Assembly (NCBI RefSeq): GCF_018437505.1
Contig: NZ_CP072467.1
Span: forward strand, 2,852,001 to 2,916,000
Source: Spiractinospora alimapuensis
Lineage (GTDB): Bacteria; Actinomycetota; Actinomycetes; Streptosporangiales; Streptosporangiaceae
Reading direction: 5' to 3'
DNA length: 64,000 nt
Notes under the pieces: model-generated
What the model saw: only the letters and a program-made list of their open reading frames with translations
Database searches by the model: none
Told to the model about the DNA's origin: nothing
Position numbers and translations under genes: made by a program
Shown: in pieces, positions 16,583 to 24,978 of the stretch
How positions within the stretch are numbered: the stretch's first letter is position 1
Layout: each line of letters begins with the position of its first letter

Positions 16583-17098
16583 GTGAGCGGTGGCGACCGG
16601 ATCGATCAGACCTCCAGCCGCACCAACGGCAGGGGCGAGGCGGGCGCTGGCCCACCCTCGACCCCGCCCGATCTCCTGGCCGCACCCGGATACCTGGTCC
16701 GACGCATGTACCAGGCCTACACCGCGCTGTGGGGACAGACCGTGGACTCCACACTCACCGGACCGCAGTTCGCGGTACTGACCGCGGTGGAACACGACCC
16801 CGGGGTCGACCAGGGGTCCCTGGCGTCGGTCATCGCGCTCGACCGGTCCACCATGGCCGACGTGGCGCGCCGACTGGAGGACCGTGGGCTCATCACCCGC
16901 GCCACGTCCACCACCGACAGCCGACGCAAACTCCTGCACCTGACCACCCACGGGACCCAGGTACTCGCCGAGACCAACCAGCGGGCCCGTGACCTGGACC
17001 GGTTGCTGCTCCAGGGCTCCCCGCCCGAGGGGCGCGAGCGACTGATGCGGGACCTCATCCAACTGGCCGAGGACTGGGAGAAACTCACCCAGCGCTGA
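16583..17098 (+). CDS. nicR: MarR-family regulator, probable repressor of the nicotinate cluster
   Basis: 171 residues. After about 30 disordered residues comes a MarR winged helix (LTGPQFAVLTAVEHDPGVDQGSLASVIALDRSTMADVARRLEDRGLI, then a wing with DSRRKLLHLT). Such proteins bind palindromes as dimers and release DNA when an aromatic acid binds. In Pseudomonas the NicR regulator is also MarR-type and responds to 6-hydroxynicotinate; orthology here is inferred from position. It is transcribed away from nicX across the region carrying the 39-bp palindrome. GTG start, preceded by AGGAAGGGAAGG. Confidence 0.85.
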   Translation: MSGGDRIDQTSSRTNGRGEAGAGPPSTPPDLLAAPGYLVRRMYQAYTALWGQTVDSTLTGPQFAVLTAVEHDPGVDQGSLASVIALDRSTMADVARRLEDRGLITRATSTTDSRRKLLHLTTHGTQVLAETNQRARDLDRLLLQGSPPEGRERLMRDLIQLAEDWEKLTQR

Positions 17099-17217
17099 TT
17101 CCCACGCCTCTCCCGCTTTCCGCCCCCTGCTCCCCCACCAGGAAATCCACGCGTCGATCGTATGGGACTGCACGTCCAGCCGCTATAGCGCGGGAATCCC
17201 TCCAGGGGGCCGCTGCC

Positions 17218-17223
17218 TAGAAT
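17218..17223 (+). promoter_or_regulatory. Possible -10 giving a leaderless transcript
   Basis: TAGAAT ends 7 nt before the ATG at 17231, which would place the transcript start at the start codon. No clear -35 or ribosome site is present. Confidence 0.35.
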
Positions 17224-17230
17224 CGACCGC

Positions 17231-18016
17231 ATGACGCTCACCGACACCTTCCGAGACCTCCACCACCGCGACGAAGTCCTCCTCATGCCCAACCCCTGGG
17301 ACGCCGGATCCGCGAAGGTGATGGAGTCGCTGGGATTCGCGGCCCTGGCCACCACCAGCAGCGGAGCCGCCGCCACGCTGGGCCTCGACGACGGCGCGTT
17401 GGGACGGGACCGGGCGCTGCGCGGCGCCGCCGAGATCGTGGCCGCCGTCGACGTCCCCGTCTCGGCCGATCTGGAGAACGGGTTCGCCGACGACCCCACC
17501 GGGGTGGCCGACACCTTCCGACGCGCAGTGGACGTCGGGCTCGCTGGAGCGTCGATCGAGGACTGGGACGGGTCGGCCATCTACGAACGCCGGCACGCGG
17601 TGGAGCGGGTGCGCGCGGCGGTGGAGGCGGCGGACGGTCGACTCGTGGTGACGGCCCGCGCGGAGAACCACATCCACGGCGTCGACGACTTCGAGGACAC
17701 ACTCGGCCGGGTCCAGGACTACGCGGCGGCCGGAGCCGACGTCGTGTTCGCGCCCGGACTGGCAACGGCGGACCAGATCGGGGCCCTGGTGCGCGGTGTG
17801 GACGTCCCGGTGAGCGTTCTGGCCGTCCCCGGAGTGCCGTCCGTACCGGAACTGCGGGACCTCGGGGTGCGGCGCGTCTCGACTGGCGGCTCCTGGGCGT
17901 GGGTGGCCTACGCGGCCATGGCGGAGGCGGGGCGCGAACTCCTGGAGCAGGGAACGTTCGGGTACCTCGACGGTGCGGCGGAGGACCGGGCCGTCGTCGA
18001 TCGGGCACTCGGATAG
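17231..18016 (+). CDS. Isocitrate lyase/PEP mutase superfamily protein
   Basis: 261 residues forming a TIM barrel of the ICL/PEPM superfamily. Recognisable parts are LMPNPWDAGSAKVMESLGFAALATTSS, the metal-binding SADLENGF near residue 80, and IEDWDG near residue 115. Characterised members make or break C-C or P-C bonds of small 2-oxo acids. The Lys-Arg-Cys loop of isocitrate lyase and 2-methylisocitrate lyase is not evident, so the reaction is unknown. It follows the MarR gene by 132 bp on the same strand, but nothing ties it to nicotinate use. Confidence 0.87.
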   Translation: MTLTDTFRDLHHRDEVLLMPNPWDAGSAKVMESLGFAALATTSSGAAATLGLDDGALGRDRALRGAAEIVAAVDVPVSADLENGFADDPTGVADTFRRAVDVGLAGASIEDWDGSAIYERRHAVERVRAAVEAADGRLVVTARAENHIHGVDDFEDTLGRVQDYAAAGADVVFAPGLATADQIGALVRGVDVPVSVLAVPGVPSVPELRDLGVRRVSTGGSWAWVAYAAMAEAGRELLEQGTFGYLDGAAEDRAVVDRALG

Positions 18017-18084
18017 CCCCTCGGGCCGACGAAGCGGGAGAAACCGGCTCGTCGCGTGTCGTCCGCCCCGGATATAGATGGGGA

Positions 18085-18654
18085 ATGCACAACACCGACG
18101 AGATCCGGTCCGTCTCGGACCTCACCCGCGTCGCCGACCGAGTGAAGTTCCTGTTCTTCTACGGACACCGGCCCACCGGAACTTCCGAGGTGGGCCCGGA
18201 GTGCCTCTCGCAGTGGTGGACGGCCCCCTTCGTCGTGGACACGGTCAGCTACCCGACGGCGGAACACTGGATGATGGCCGAGAAGGCCCGCCTGTTCCAC
18301 GACGCCGACGCGGAGGCCAAGATCGTCGCCGCCCGCACGCCCGGCGAGGCCAAGAAACTGGGCCGCCTGGTGCGCGGATTCGACGAGGAGGTGTGGAACC
18401 GCGAGCGGTTCGAGGTCGTGGTCCGCGGCAACCACGCCAAGTTCGACCAGAACCCCGTCCTGCGCGACTACCTCCTGGCGACCCGCCAACGCGTCCTGGT
18501 CGAGGCCAGCCCCAGGGACCTGGTCTGGGGGATCGGCCTGTCCAAGGACAACGAACGGGCGGCCGATCCCACCCAGTGGCGGGGGCTCAACCTGCTGGGC
18601 TTCGCGCTGATGAAGGTCCGCCACCAGCTCGCGGCGGAGGAGGGCGTGGGGTAG
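18085..18654 (+). CDS. NADAR family protein (YbiA-like)
   Basis: 189 residues matching the NADAR/DUF1768 fold (RibX/YbiA). Family marks include the FFYGH start near residue 20, LSQWW, YPTAEHWMMAEKARLF, the VRGNHAKFDQN segment, and the end GIGLSKDNERAADPTQWRGLNLLGFALM. Known members hydrolyse N-glycosidic bonds of riboflavin-pathway intermediates or remove ADP-ribose from DNA. Which applies cannot be told from sequence. GGGGA precedes the ATG. It appears to be monocistronic. Confidence 0.9.
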   Translation: MHNTDEIRSVSDLTRVADRVKFLFFYGHRPTGTSEVGPECLSQWWTAPFVVDTVSYPTAEHWMMAEKARLFHDADAEAKIVAARTPGEAKKLGRLVRGFDEEVWNRERFEVVVRGNHAKFDQNPVLRDYLLATRQRVLVEASPRDLVWGIGLSKDNERAADPTQWRGLNLLGFALMKVRHQLAAEEGVG

Positions 18655-18947
18655 CGAGCAGCGCGGCTCCGTGGGAATCCGGTTGCCGTCGGGTGGGGAT
18701 CCCTGGCACGGTGGATCGTGTTGTCGGAGGACCACGGAAGGAAAGTCGATTTTGCCGATCATGATCAACGGTGTGGCTCCAGCGGGTGCTTCGACCCGGG
18801 AGTTCGCCGTTCTCTGATCTTTTGACCGGCGCAGCCCCTGAGCGTCGAAGTCCCGCACCGGGTTGATCGTCCCGCGCGGTTCGCCCGCGCACGATCCCCG
18901 GTCGGTGTCGCGTGCGCGGCCCGACTTCGACCTTCCGAGGAGCCTCT

Positions 18948-20477
18948 GTGTCCTCGTCTCCTACCGAGACCTCCGCTGTCCGCACGTCGCGGACAACCCG
19001 ACGCGCGTGGCTGGGCCTGGCCGCCCTGTCCCTGCCCACCGCGCTGCTCGCGCTCGACATGAGCGTGCTGTACCTCGCTCTGCCACACCTGGCGACCGCT
19101 CTCTCGACGAGCGCGGCACAGGAGCTGTGGATTCTCGACATCTATCCGTTCATGATCGCCGGCTTCCTGGTGCCGATGGGCAGCCTCGGGGACCGGATCG
19201 GCCGCCGTCGACTGCTGGTGGCGGGCGCCGCCGTGTTCGCCGCGATCTCCGTGGTGGCGGCGCTCTCCGTCACGCCCGAGATGCTGATCGCCGCCCGGGC
19301 GGCCTTGGGGGTGGCCGGCGCGACGCTGATGCCGTCCACGTTGGCTCTGATCAGCGTGATGTTCCCGGACCCCGACCGTCGGCGCGTCGCGATCGCGGTG
19401 TGGACCAGCGCCTTCATGACGGGGTTCGCCACGGGGCCGCTCATCGGGGGAGCCCTGCTGGAGGTGTTCTGGTGGGGGTCGGTGTTCCTGCTCGCGGTTC
19501 CGGTGATGGGCCTGCTGCTCGTACTCGGCCCGATCCTGCTGCCGGAACACCGCCCCACCCACGCCGGGCGGTTCGACCTTCCCAGCGCCCTACTGTTCCT
19601 GGTCGCGGCTCTGCCCCTGGCGTACGGGCTGAAGCGGCTCGCCAACGACGGTGTGCATGTTGGGGCGGTGGTCGCCGTCGGCCTGGGGCTGGCCGCGGGG
19701 GCGGTGTTCGGGTACCGGCAGTTCCGTGTCACCGACCCGCTCCTGGACCTGCGGATGCTGGCCAACCGCACGTTGGGGTCGGCGCTGCTGCTGCTCCTGC
19801 TGGGACCGGCGGTGGTCAGCGGCATCACGCTGTTCGTACCGCAGTACCTGCAACTGGCGCACGGGATGTCGCCGCTGCTGGCAGGGGCACTGATCCTTCC
19901 GGCGGCGTCGGGACTGATCGTCGGTGCCATGCTCGCGCCGTTGGCGGCCCGCAGGCTCGCGCCGGGGACGGTGATCGCGGTCGGGCTGGCGGTGTCCTGT
20001 GCCGGATTCCTGCTGATCGTCCAGGGTGCTCCGCTGGCGCCAGTGTGGGTCGTCGTGGGGCTGGTCGCCGTCTACCTGGGCAGTGGACCGTTCGACGCCC
20101 TGGGCACCGACCTCGTGGTGGGGGCCGCGCCGCCGGAGCGGGCGGGATCCGCGGGCGCCACCTCGGAGACCGTGACGGAGTTGGGCGGCGCAGTCGGGAT
20201 CGCGACGCTGGGTAGTCTCGGTTCGGCCGTCTACCAACGCCACGCGGCGGACACCCTGCCCTCGGACCTGCCCTCCGGAGCTGAGTCCGCGGCACGGGAG
20301 TCCCTGTCCGGAGCGGTCGCGGCGGCCGAACGACTCGACCCGACGCAGGCCGCGGCCCTGCACGACCTCGCGGGAAGAGCGTTCACCGACGGCCTCCAAG
20401 CCGCGGGCCTCGCCGGCGCCGCGATCACGGCGGTGCTGGCCATCCTCGCCGCATGGCTGCTCAGAGCCGTCCGGTAG
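18948..20477 (+). CDS. MFS drug exporter, DHA2 (14-TM) type
   Basis: 509 residues with about 14 hydrophobic segments. Motif A (GSLGDRIGRRRLL) follows segment 2, and motif C-like Gly-rich sequence (TGFATGPLIGGAL) lies in segment 5, the antiporter mark of the EmrB/QacA group. These proteins export toxic compounds with proton exchange. The GTG at 18948 is chosen for the GAGGAG ribosome site 6 nt upstream; a GTG at 18912 would add 12 residues. No linked regulator is seen, so the substrate is unknown. The 293-bp region before it holds nothing I recognise. Confidence 0.92.
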   Translation: MSSSPTETSAVRTSRTTRRAWLGLAALSLPTALLALDMSVLYLALPHLATALSTSAAQELWILDIYPFMIAGFLVPMGSLGDRIGRRRLLVAGAAVFAAISVVAALSVTPEMLIAARAALGVAGATLMPSTLALISVMFPDPDRRRVAIAVWTSAFMTGFATGPLIGGALLEVFWWGSVFLLAVPVMGLLLVLGPILLPEHRPTHAGRFDLPSALLFLVAALPLAYGLKRLANDGVHVGAVVAVGLGLAAGAVFGYRQFRVTDPLLDLRMLANRTLGSALLLLLLGPAVVSGITLFVPQYLQLAHGMSPLLAGALILPAASGLIVGAMLAPLAARRLAPGTVIAVGLAVSCAGFLLIVQGAPLAPVWVVVGLVAVYLGSGPFDALGTDLVVGAAPPERAGSAGATSETVTELGGAVGIATLGSLGSAVYQRHAADTLPSDLPSGAESAARESLSGAVAAAERLDPTQAAALHDLAGRAFTDGLQAAGLAGAAITAVLAILAAWLLRAVR

Positions 20478-20485
20478 TCCGAGGT

Positions 20486-20523
20486 CCGGCCGGGGGTGGG
20501 AGGGGGCTCTTGCCCCCGGCCGG
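20486..20523. terminator. Bidirectional terminator hairpin
   Basis: CCGGCCGGGGG (20486-20496) and CCCCCGGCCGG (20513-20523) form a perfect 11-bp stem between the convergent MFS and HATPase genes, 8 nt after the MFS stop and 12 nt from the other stop. Confidence 0.75.
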
Positions 20524-20535
20524 GGTTTGTGGGGG

Positions 20536-20955
20536 TTAGGTGGTGGTGAGTTTGGCGGTGATGGTGTGGTGATTGGTGAATTTGAGTGCGCGCCACCAGT
20601 CGGCGTGTGCTTCGACGAGCCAGAGTCCTTGACCGCTTTCGGGTAGGTCACCGTCGCTGTTTTCGCGCGGTTGTTTGTAGGGCGGGTAAGGGGCGCCTGC
20701 GTCGGTGACGGAGAGGTAGAGGGTGGTGTCGGTGAATTCGGTGTGGACGGTGTAGGTTCCGCCGGGCTTCCCGCTACGGGAGTGCTTGATCGCGTTCGTG
20801 GCGAATTCGGAGGCGATGAGCACCGCGCGGTCGACGGTGTCGGCGTCGATCCCTCGGAGTGCGCACTGTTCCCGCACCCACGTCCGAGCGAGCGCGACGG
20901 TTTCCGCGACACCGTCCAGGGTCTTCCGCGGGGTTGTCGGAGTGACGGGCCGCAT
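20536..20955 (-). CDS. ATP-binding protein, anti-sigma-kinase (RsbW/SpoIIAB) type
   Basis: 139 residues with an HATPase_c domain: the N box IASEFATNAIKHSR at about residue 47, the G1-like DAGAPYPPY region, and the G2 motif SGQGLWLVEAHAD near residue 115. Stand-alone proteins of this kind are common in actinobacteria, where they act as serine kinases of anti-anti-sigma factors or as uncharacterised partners of XRE/DUF397 modules. The ATG overlaps the stop of a small Cys-containing gene in TAATG form. The divergent XRE/DUF397 module starts 360 bp away. Confidence 0.88.
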   Translation of the reverse strand: MRPVTPTTPRKTLDGVAETVALARTWVREQCALRGIDADTVDRAVLIASEFATNAIKHSRSGKPGGTYTVHTEFTDTTLYLSVTDAGAPYPPYKQPRENSDGDLPESGQGLWLVEAHADWWRALKFTNHHTITAKLTTT

Positions 20956-21143
20956 TACACACCACCACCCACAACACGCATAGGGCCGGTCGCGAGCACC
21001 GACGACACCGTCGAGGGGTGCGTCAACGCCGCGCCACACGACCGGCAGCACGCCCACGCCACGGACTCGAACACGTAGCGCCGGATCCGCGCGGGGCCAC
21101 GACGGCGAAACCACACACGGCCATTAGGGTCAGACATGTCCAT
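20955..21143 (-). CDS. Small Cys-containing protein coupled to the ATPase
   Basis: 62 residues, basic, with a CCRSC core (ACCRSCGAAL) that could bind metal, though only one C-x2-C pair is present. I recognise no family. It looks real because GGAAGGA stands 6 nt before the ATG and because its TAA overlaps the ATPase ATG (TAATG), a typical coupled arrangement. In-frame alternatives are an ATG at 21137 and a GTG at 21167. Confidence 0.55.
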   Translation of the reverse strand: MDMSDPNGRVWFRRRGPARIRRYVFESVAWACCRSCGAALTHPSTVSSVLATGPMRVVGGGV

Positions 21144-21318
21144 CTGGGGTCCTTCCAGTTGGGCCACGCCCCCGGACGCTGAAATCGTCGCGGGGGTTTC
21201 TTGGCTGGTTGGCCATCAGCCTTATAGGAATCATTGGTTGGAGCCAGTGAACTTACGTTGTCGACAAGAATCGGCATCAGGGTAGAGATTGGTAGAGCTA
21301 TCGCATAAATTCCTACCC

Positions 21319-22131
21319 ATGGGTGATGCGCACAACGATGCGAAGCCGGAGCTCAAGAGGATCGGTGCTGAGATTCAGCGATTGCGCCTCTTAGCTCGGA
21401 TGACGCAAGCGCAGCTTGCGAGTTCGATGCAGGTTGCCCCGCCCACAGTCAGTTCTTGGGAAACCGGGCGTAGGGAACCAGATCGGAACACTGTGGACAG
21501 ATTGGACAGTGTTCTCTCTACCGGCGGCGCATTGGGGCAGATAGTAGTCAGCGCAAGGGCCCCACGAGAGATACCAGAGTCTTGGCGAGATTTCGCACAG
21601 CTTGAGCGCCAAGCGGTAGAGATTCGTGACTACCAGACTGGGCTGATCCCAGGTCTCCTTCAGACCCGCTCCTACATTCAGAGTCTGATGCGGAACATCC
21701 AAGCCGAGACCGGGGCCGACGACCTCAAGCGCTTCGAGGATGATCGAGTTGCCCGCTTGGATCAGGTTCCGCAGACCTCATTAACCTTCGTGGTGGACGA
21801 ATTAGCGGTTCGGCGAGTTCTCGGGTCATCCCAGGTTATGCGGGAACAGATCGAGTGGATCCTGGAGTTGATCGAACTGCAGCGAATCCGCTTCTCCGTC
21901 GTCCCGATGAACTCCCCAACTTGCCCGATCCCGACAGGACCGTTCCGCATCATGAGCCTGTACAACGGACAGCTCGTCGGCCACGCCGAGCACTGGGGCG
22001 GTATCGCGGTCGTCAGCGAGGCGGTCCGCGTGAACATGATGCTCAGGCTGTTCGGTAACTTGCAGAGTGAGGCGCTTTCAGCTTCCTCCTCAACGAAACT
22101 GCTGCACGAGATCAAGACGGGGTTGTCATGA
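21319..22131 (+). CDS. XRE-family regulator with DUF5753 domain
   Basis: 270 residues. An XRE helix-turn-helix occupies about residues 12-70 (AEIQRLRLLARMTQAQLASSMQVAPPTVSSWETGRREP), and DUF5753 fills the rest (YQTGLIPGLLQTRSYI..., the Phe-Val-Val-Asp-Glu block, FRIMSL). Such proteins come with a DUF397 protein in actinobacteria and affect development or antibiotic production. The DNA is visibly richer in A+T than its neighbours, notably 21200-21800. The ATG at 21319 fits the family; an upstream TTG is less likely. It overlaps the next gene by 4 nt. Confidence 0.93.
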   Translation: MGDAHNDAKPELKRIGAEIQRLRLLARMTQAQLASSMQVAPPTVSSWETGRREPDRNTVDRLDSVLSTGGALGQIVVSARAPREIPESWRDFAQLERQAVEIRDYQTGLIPGLLQTRSYIQSLMRNIQAETGADDLKRFEDDRVARLDQVPQTSLTFVVDELAVRRVLGSSQVMREQIEWILELIELQRIRFSVVPMNSPTCPIPTGPFRIMSLYNGQLVGHAEHWGGIAVVSEAVRVNMMLRLFGNLQSEALSASSSTKLLHEIKTGLS

Positions 22132-22313
22132 CTGAACTGGCCTGGCACAAGAGCAGCTACAGTCCAAATTCAGGCTCTGACTGCGTCGAGGTCGCCGAAA
22201 CCCCCCACACGGTCCTCGTCCGCGACACCCAGCACCGCCACCTCGGCCACCTCACCCTCCCCGCCACCGAATGGCAGGCGTTCCTGCACGCCATACGCCG
22301 CGACGAGCTGTGA
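22128..22313 (+). CDS. DUF397 domain protein
   Basis: 61 residues covering the whole DUF397 domain: WHKSSYSPNSGSDCVEVAE at the start, VLVRDTQ in the middle and TEWQAFLHAIRRDEL at the end. Function is unknown, but the protein is the regular partner of XRE/DUF5753 regulators and is probably bound or released by them. The ATGA overlap with the XRE gene shows translational coupling. Its codons return to high G+C, unlike the first part of the XRE gene. Confidence 0.93.
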   Translation: MTELAWHKSSYSPNSGSDCVEVAETPHTVLVRDTQHRHLGHLTLPATEWQAFLHAIRRDEL

Positions 22314-22432
22314 CCCATCACTTCAGGGGCTAAGAGGCCAAAACATCAAGGCCACGCTCCGCGTGACCCCTTGTGGCCAATGGGTCCATCACCGCACCCA
22401 CTTCCTGGCCTGGTTCGGGTGTCGGCGGGAGG

Positions 22433-23806
22433 TCAGTGGTGGAAGCCGACGTTGGGGCCGGGGCCTCGGGCTCCGTTGTGGAGGTCGGTGAGGGCTCTCC
22501 GCATGTCCGAGGTCAGGAGTTCGATCTTGTCGGCGCTGATTCCGCGGCGGATGATGACGCGTTGGGCCACCGTATGGTCTCGATCCGCCGGTAGAGGGTA
22601 GGAGGGCACCTGCCAGCCGCGGGTTCGGAGGCGGTCGCTGAGGTCGTAGAGCGTGAAGTCGACGGACGGGTCGGCGAGCGTGTAGGAGACGGCGGGGAGG
22701 GCTCCCCGTCCGTCGTAGAGCAGCGAGAAGGGACCCATCGCGGCGATGGAGTCGGCGAGCCCCCGCGCGGTGTCCAGACACGTCCGCTGCACCCGGCGGT
22801 AGCCCTCTCGGCCGAGTCGCAGGAACGTGTAGTACTGGGCGATGACCTCGCCGCCGGGCCGGCTGAAGTTCAGCGCGAACGTGGGCAGGTCTCCGCCGAG
22901 GTAGTTCACGCGGAAGACCAGCTCCTCGGGAAGATGCTCCCGATCGCGCCAGATCACCCACCCGACCCCGAGGGGTGCGAGCCCGTACTTGTGGCCCGAG
23001 GCGTTGATGGAGACGACCCTCGGCAGCCGGAAGTCCCACTCGAGCTCGGCCTGGCAGAAGGGGGCGACGAACCCGCCACTGGCGGCGTCCACGTGGACCG
23101 GGACGTCGAGACCGGTGTCGCGTTGGATGGCGTCCAGCTCCGATGCCAACGCGGCGACCGGCTCGTAGTCGCAGGTGAAGGTCACGCCGAGGATGGCGAC
23201 CACACCGATGGTGTTCTCATCGACGTGGTCACGGAGCTGTTCCGGCCGCAACCCGGTGGCTCCCGGCAGCAGCGGCACCTGGCGGAGCTCCACGTCGAAG
23301 TACCGGGCGAACTTCTCCCAGCACACCTGCACCGGCCCACAGACGAGGTTGGGCCGTGTGGTGTCCTCGCCCGCCGCGGCGCGGCGCTGGCGCCAGCGCC
23401 ACTTCATGGCGAGACCGCCGAGCATCGCGGCCTCGCTGGACCCCGTCGTGGAGCAGCCGATGGTGTGGTCGGACTCGGGCGCGTGCCAGAGGTTGGCGAG
23501 GATGCGCACGCACCGCGACTCGATCTCGGCCGTCTGCGGGTACTCGTCCTTGTCGATCATGTTCTTGTCGAGACTCTCCACCATGAGGCGTCGTGTCTCG
23601 TCGTCGGCCCAGGTCGTGCAGAAGGTCGCCAGGTTCTGGGCGGCGTCCCCGTCAAGTCCCAGCTCGTCGTGGATCAGGGCGTAGGCCACCCGGGCCGGCG
23701 ACTCCCTCTCGGGCATCCGGTGCCGGGGCAGTGGCGCCGCGCTGAGCTCCGACGCGTACACGTCCAGCGGCTCGCTCCCGACCTCGTCAGCCTTGTGCAA
23801 CGCCAT
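22433..23806 (-). CDS. gadB: Glutamate decarboxylase (PLP)
   Basis: 457 residues, close to bacterial GadB length. It converts glutamate to GABA and CO2, consuming a proton. The PLP-binding lysine is in SINASGHKYGLAPLG; other marks are VHVDAASGGFVAPF before it, STTGSSEAAMLGGLA near residue 110, and YLGGDLPTFALNFSRPGGEV after it. The C-terminal GFHH resembles the pH-sensing tail of E. coli GadB. The ATG at 23806 gives the family N-terminus. No glutamate/GABA antiporter lies beside it, so an acid-resistance role is uncertain. Confidence 0.94.
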   Translation of the reverse strand: MALHKADEVGSEPLDVYASELSAAPLPRHRMPERESPARVAYALIHDELGLDGDAAQNLATFCTTWADDETRRLMVESLDKNMIDKDEYPQTAEIESRCVRILANLWHAPESDHTIGCSTTGSSEAAMLGGLAMKWRWRQRRAAAGEDTTRPNLVCGPVQVCWEKFARYFDVELRQVPLLPGATGLRPEQLRDHVDENTIGVVAILGVTFTCDYEPVAALASELDAIQRDTGLDVPVHVDAASGGFVAPFCQAELEWDFRLPRVVSINASGHKYGLAPLGVGWVIWRDREHLPEELVFRVNYLGGDLPTFALNFSRPGGEVIAQYYTFLRLGREGYRRVQRTCLDTARGLADSIAAMGPFSLLYDGRGALPAVSYTLADPSVDFTLYDLSDRLRTRGWQVPSYPLPADRDHTVAQRVIIRRGISADKIELLTSDMRRALTDLHNGARGPGPNVGFHH

Positions 23807-23927
23807 GGGACCCCCACCCGACGCCCGTGAACCGACGCCATCTCGCCTGGACAGCAATTACCCCGCTGCCAGCAATTAAGCGCCCCGCGCCGCCCGACGC
23901 AACGCCGACTCCCCCAGTTGACCGGAC

Positions 23928-24390
23928 CTATACCTCGGGCGACGCCCCAGCTCCACCACGCAGCATGGCGACCAGGGAGGTCACGAGCTCCTCCTTGCTC
24001 GGGGACTCGGGTCTCTTGCGCAGGTGGCCGCCGAGCTCCAGGTCCATGGCTCCGTGCGCCGTCGCCCAGATCAGCGACAGCACCCGTGCGGTGTCCCGGC
24101 TGAGCGAGGTGTGCTCCCGTTGGGCCTGTCGCACGACCTCCTCCATCGCGCCGGTGGCCCGCGCAGCGGCGGCGGCGAGCTCCTCGTGTGGGCCGGTCCA
24201 GGATCCGAATGTGAGTTTGAACCGGGCCGGGTGCGCGCTGGCCCAGTCGAGGTACCGCAGCGCGGCCGACTCCAACCGCGCCGCCCCCGCACCGGCGGGC
24301 GCCGCGACGCTCTCGGCGAGCCGGCGCAGCTCCCCGGCGGCGACGGTGGCGAGGAGGTCCCGCTTGTCCTCGAAGTGTTTGTAGGGCGTG
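23928..24390 (-). pseudogene. TetR-family regulator lacking its 5' end
   Basis: From about 24390 down, the minus strand reads TPYKHFEDKRDLLATVAAGELRRLAES, the last half of a TetR helix-turn-helix, followed by a normal-looking ligand domain (about 150 residues). The preceding 40 or so residues that should hold helices 1 and 2 are missing: further upstream the strand is antisense to the SRPBCC gene. No plausible start or ribosome site precedes the remainder. It is best read as a regulator truncated by a deletion between two divergent genes. Confidence 0.75.
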
Positions 24391-24408
24391 TTCCAGACCG
24401 ACGGCAAC

Positions 24409-24900
24409 GTGTCGGCGACCCACTCGGTGGTCATCGACGCTCCCCGCGACGCCGTCCACCGCTGGAACAACGAGCCTGACCGCGACCTCGGCGACCTCAT
24501 CGAGGCCAGCGACGACTTCCCCCAGGTCGTTGGTACCGAGATCATCTGGGGTGAGTGGGATCCCGAGGGCGACCGCTCGGGCGACCGACGACGCGTCCTC
24601 TTCGCCGACGGCCACTCGCTCGCCGAAGAGGTCCTCGTGGACAGCTCGGAGCGGTTCCGCTACGTGATCTGGGGTTTCACCGACTTCCGCCGGCTCGCGG
24701 TGGACCACGGCACGGCGGAGTTCGTCTTCGAGGACCAGGGCGACCAAACCCGCGTCACGTGGACGTACCAGCTTCGGCCCACCACCCCCCTGGTGCGCCC
24801 CTTCGTCGCCGACTTCATGACCACGACCATGTCGGCCATGATGACCGACACCCTGGAGGCCATGCGTACCGGTGTCGAGGCCGAGCAGGACTCAGAGTGA
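24409..24900 (+). CDS. SRPBCC (polyketide-cyclase-like) protein, promoter probably lost
   Basis: 163 residues from GTG 24409. An SRPBCC/START-like fold begins at once (VSATHSVVIDAPRDAVHRWNN) and ends with a long helix (VADFMTTTMSAMMTDTLEAM). Such proteins bind hydrophobic ligands; none can be named. No ribosome site precedes the GTG, and within 20 bp upstream lies the broken end of the opposing TetR gene. The gene body may be intact but without its own promoter. A GTG at 24388 is an alternative that adds 7 residues of TetR-antisense sequence. Confidence 0.65.
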   Translation: MSATHSVVIDAPRDAVHRWNNEPDRDLGDLIEASDDFPQVVGTEIIWGEWDPEGDRSGDRRRVLFADGHSLAEEVLVDSSERFRYVIWGFTDFRRLAVDHGTAEFVFEDQGDQTRVTWTYQLRPTTPLVRPFVADFMTTTMSAMMTDTLEAMRTGVEAEQDSE

Positions 24901-24978
24901 CTCCGCCACTCAACTGAGACCTGGATCCCGACGCCCCGAACACGTCATCGACGATTCCCGACTACCGGTCGGCGCGGC

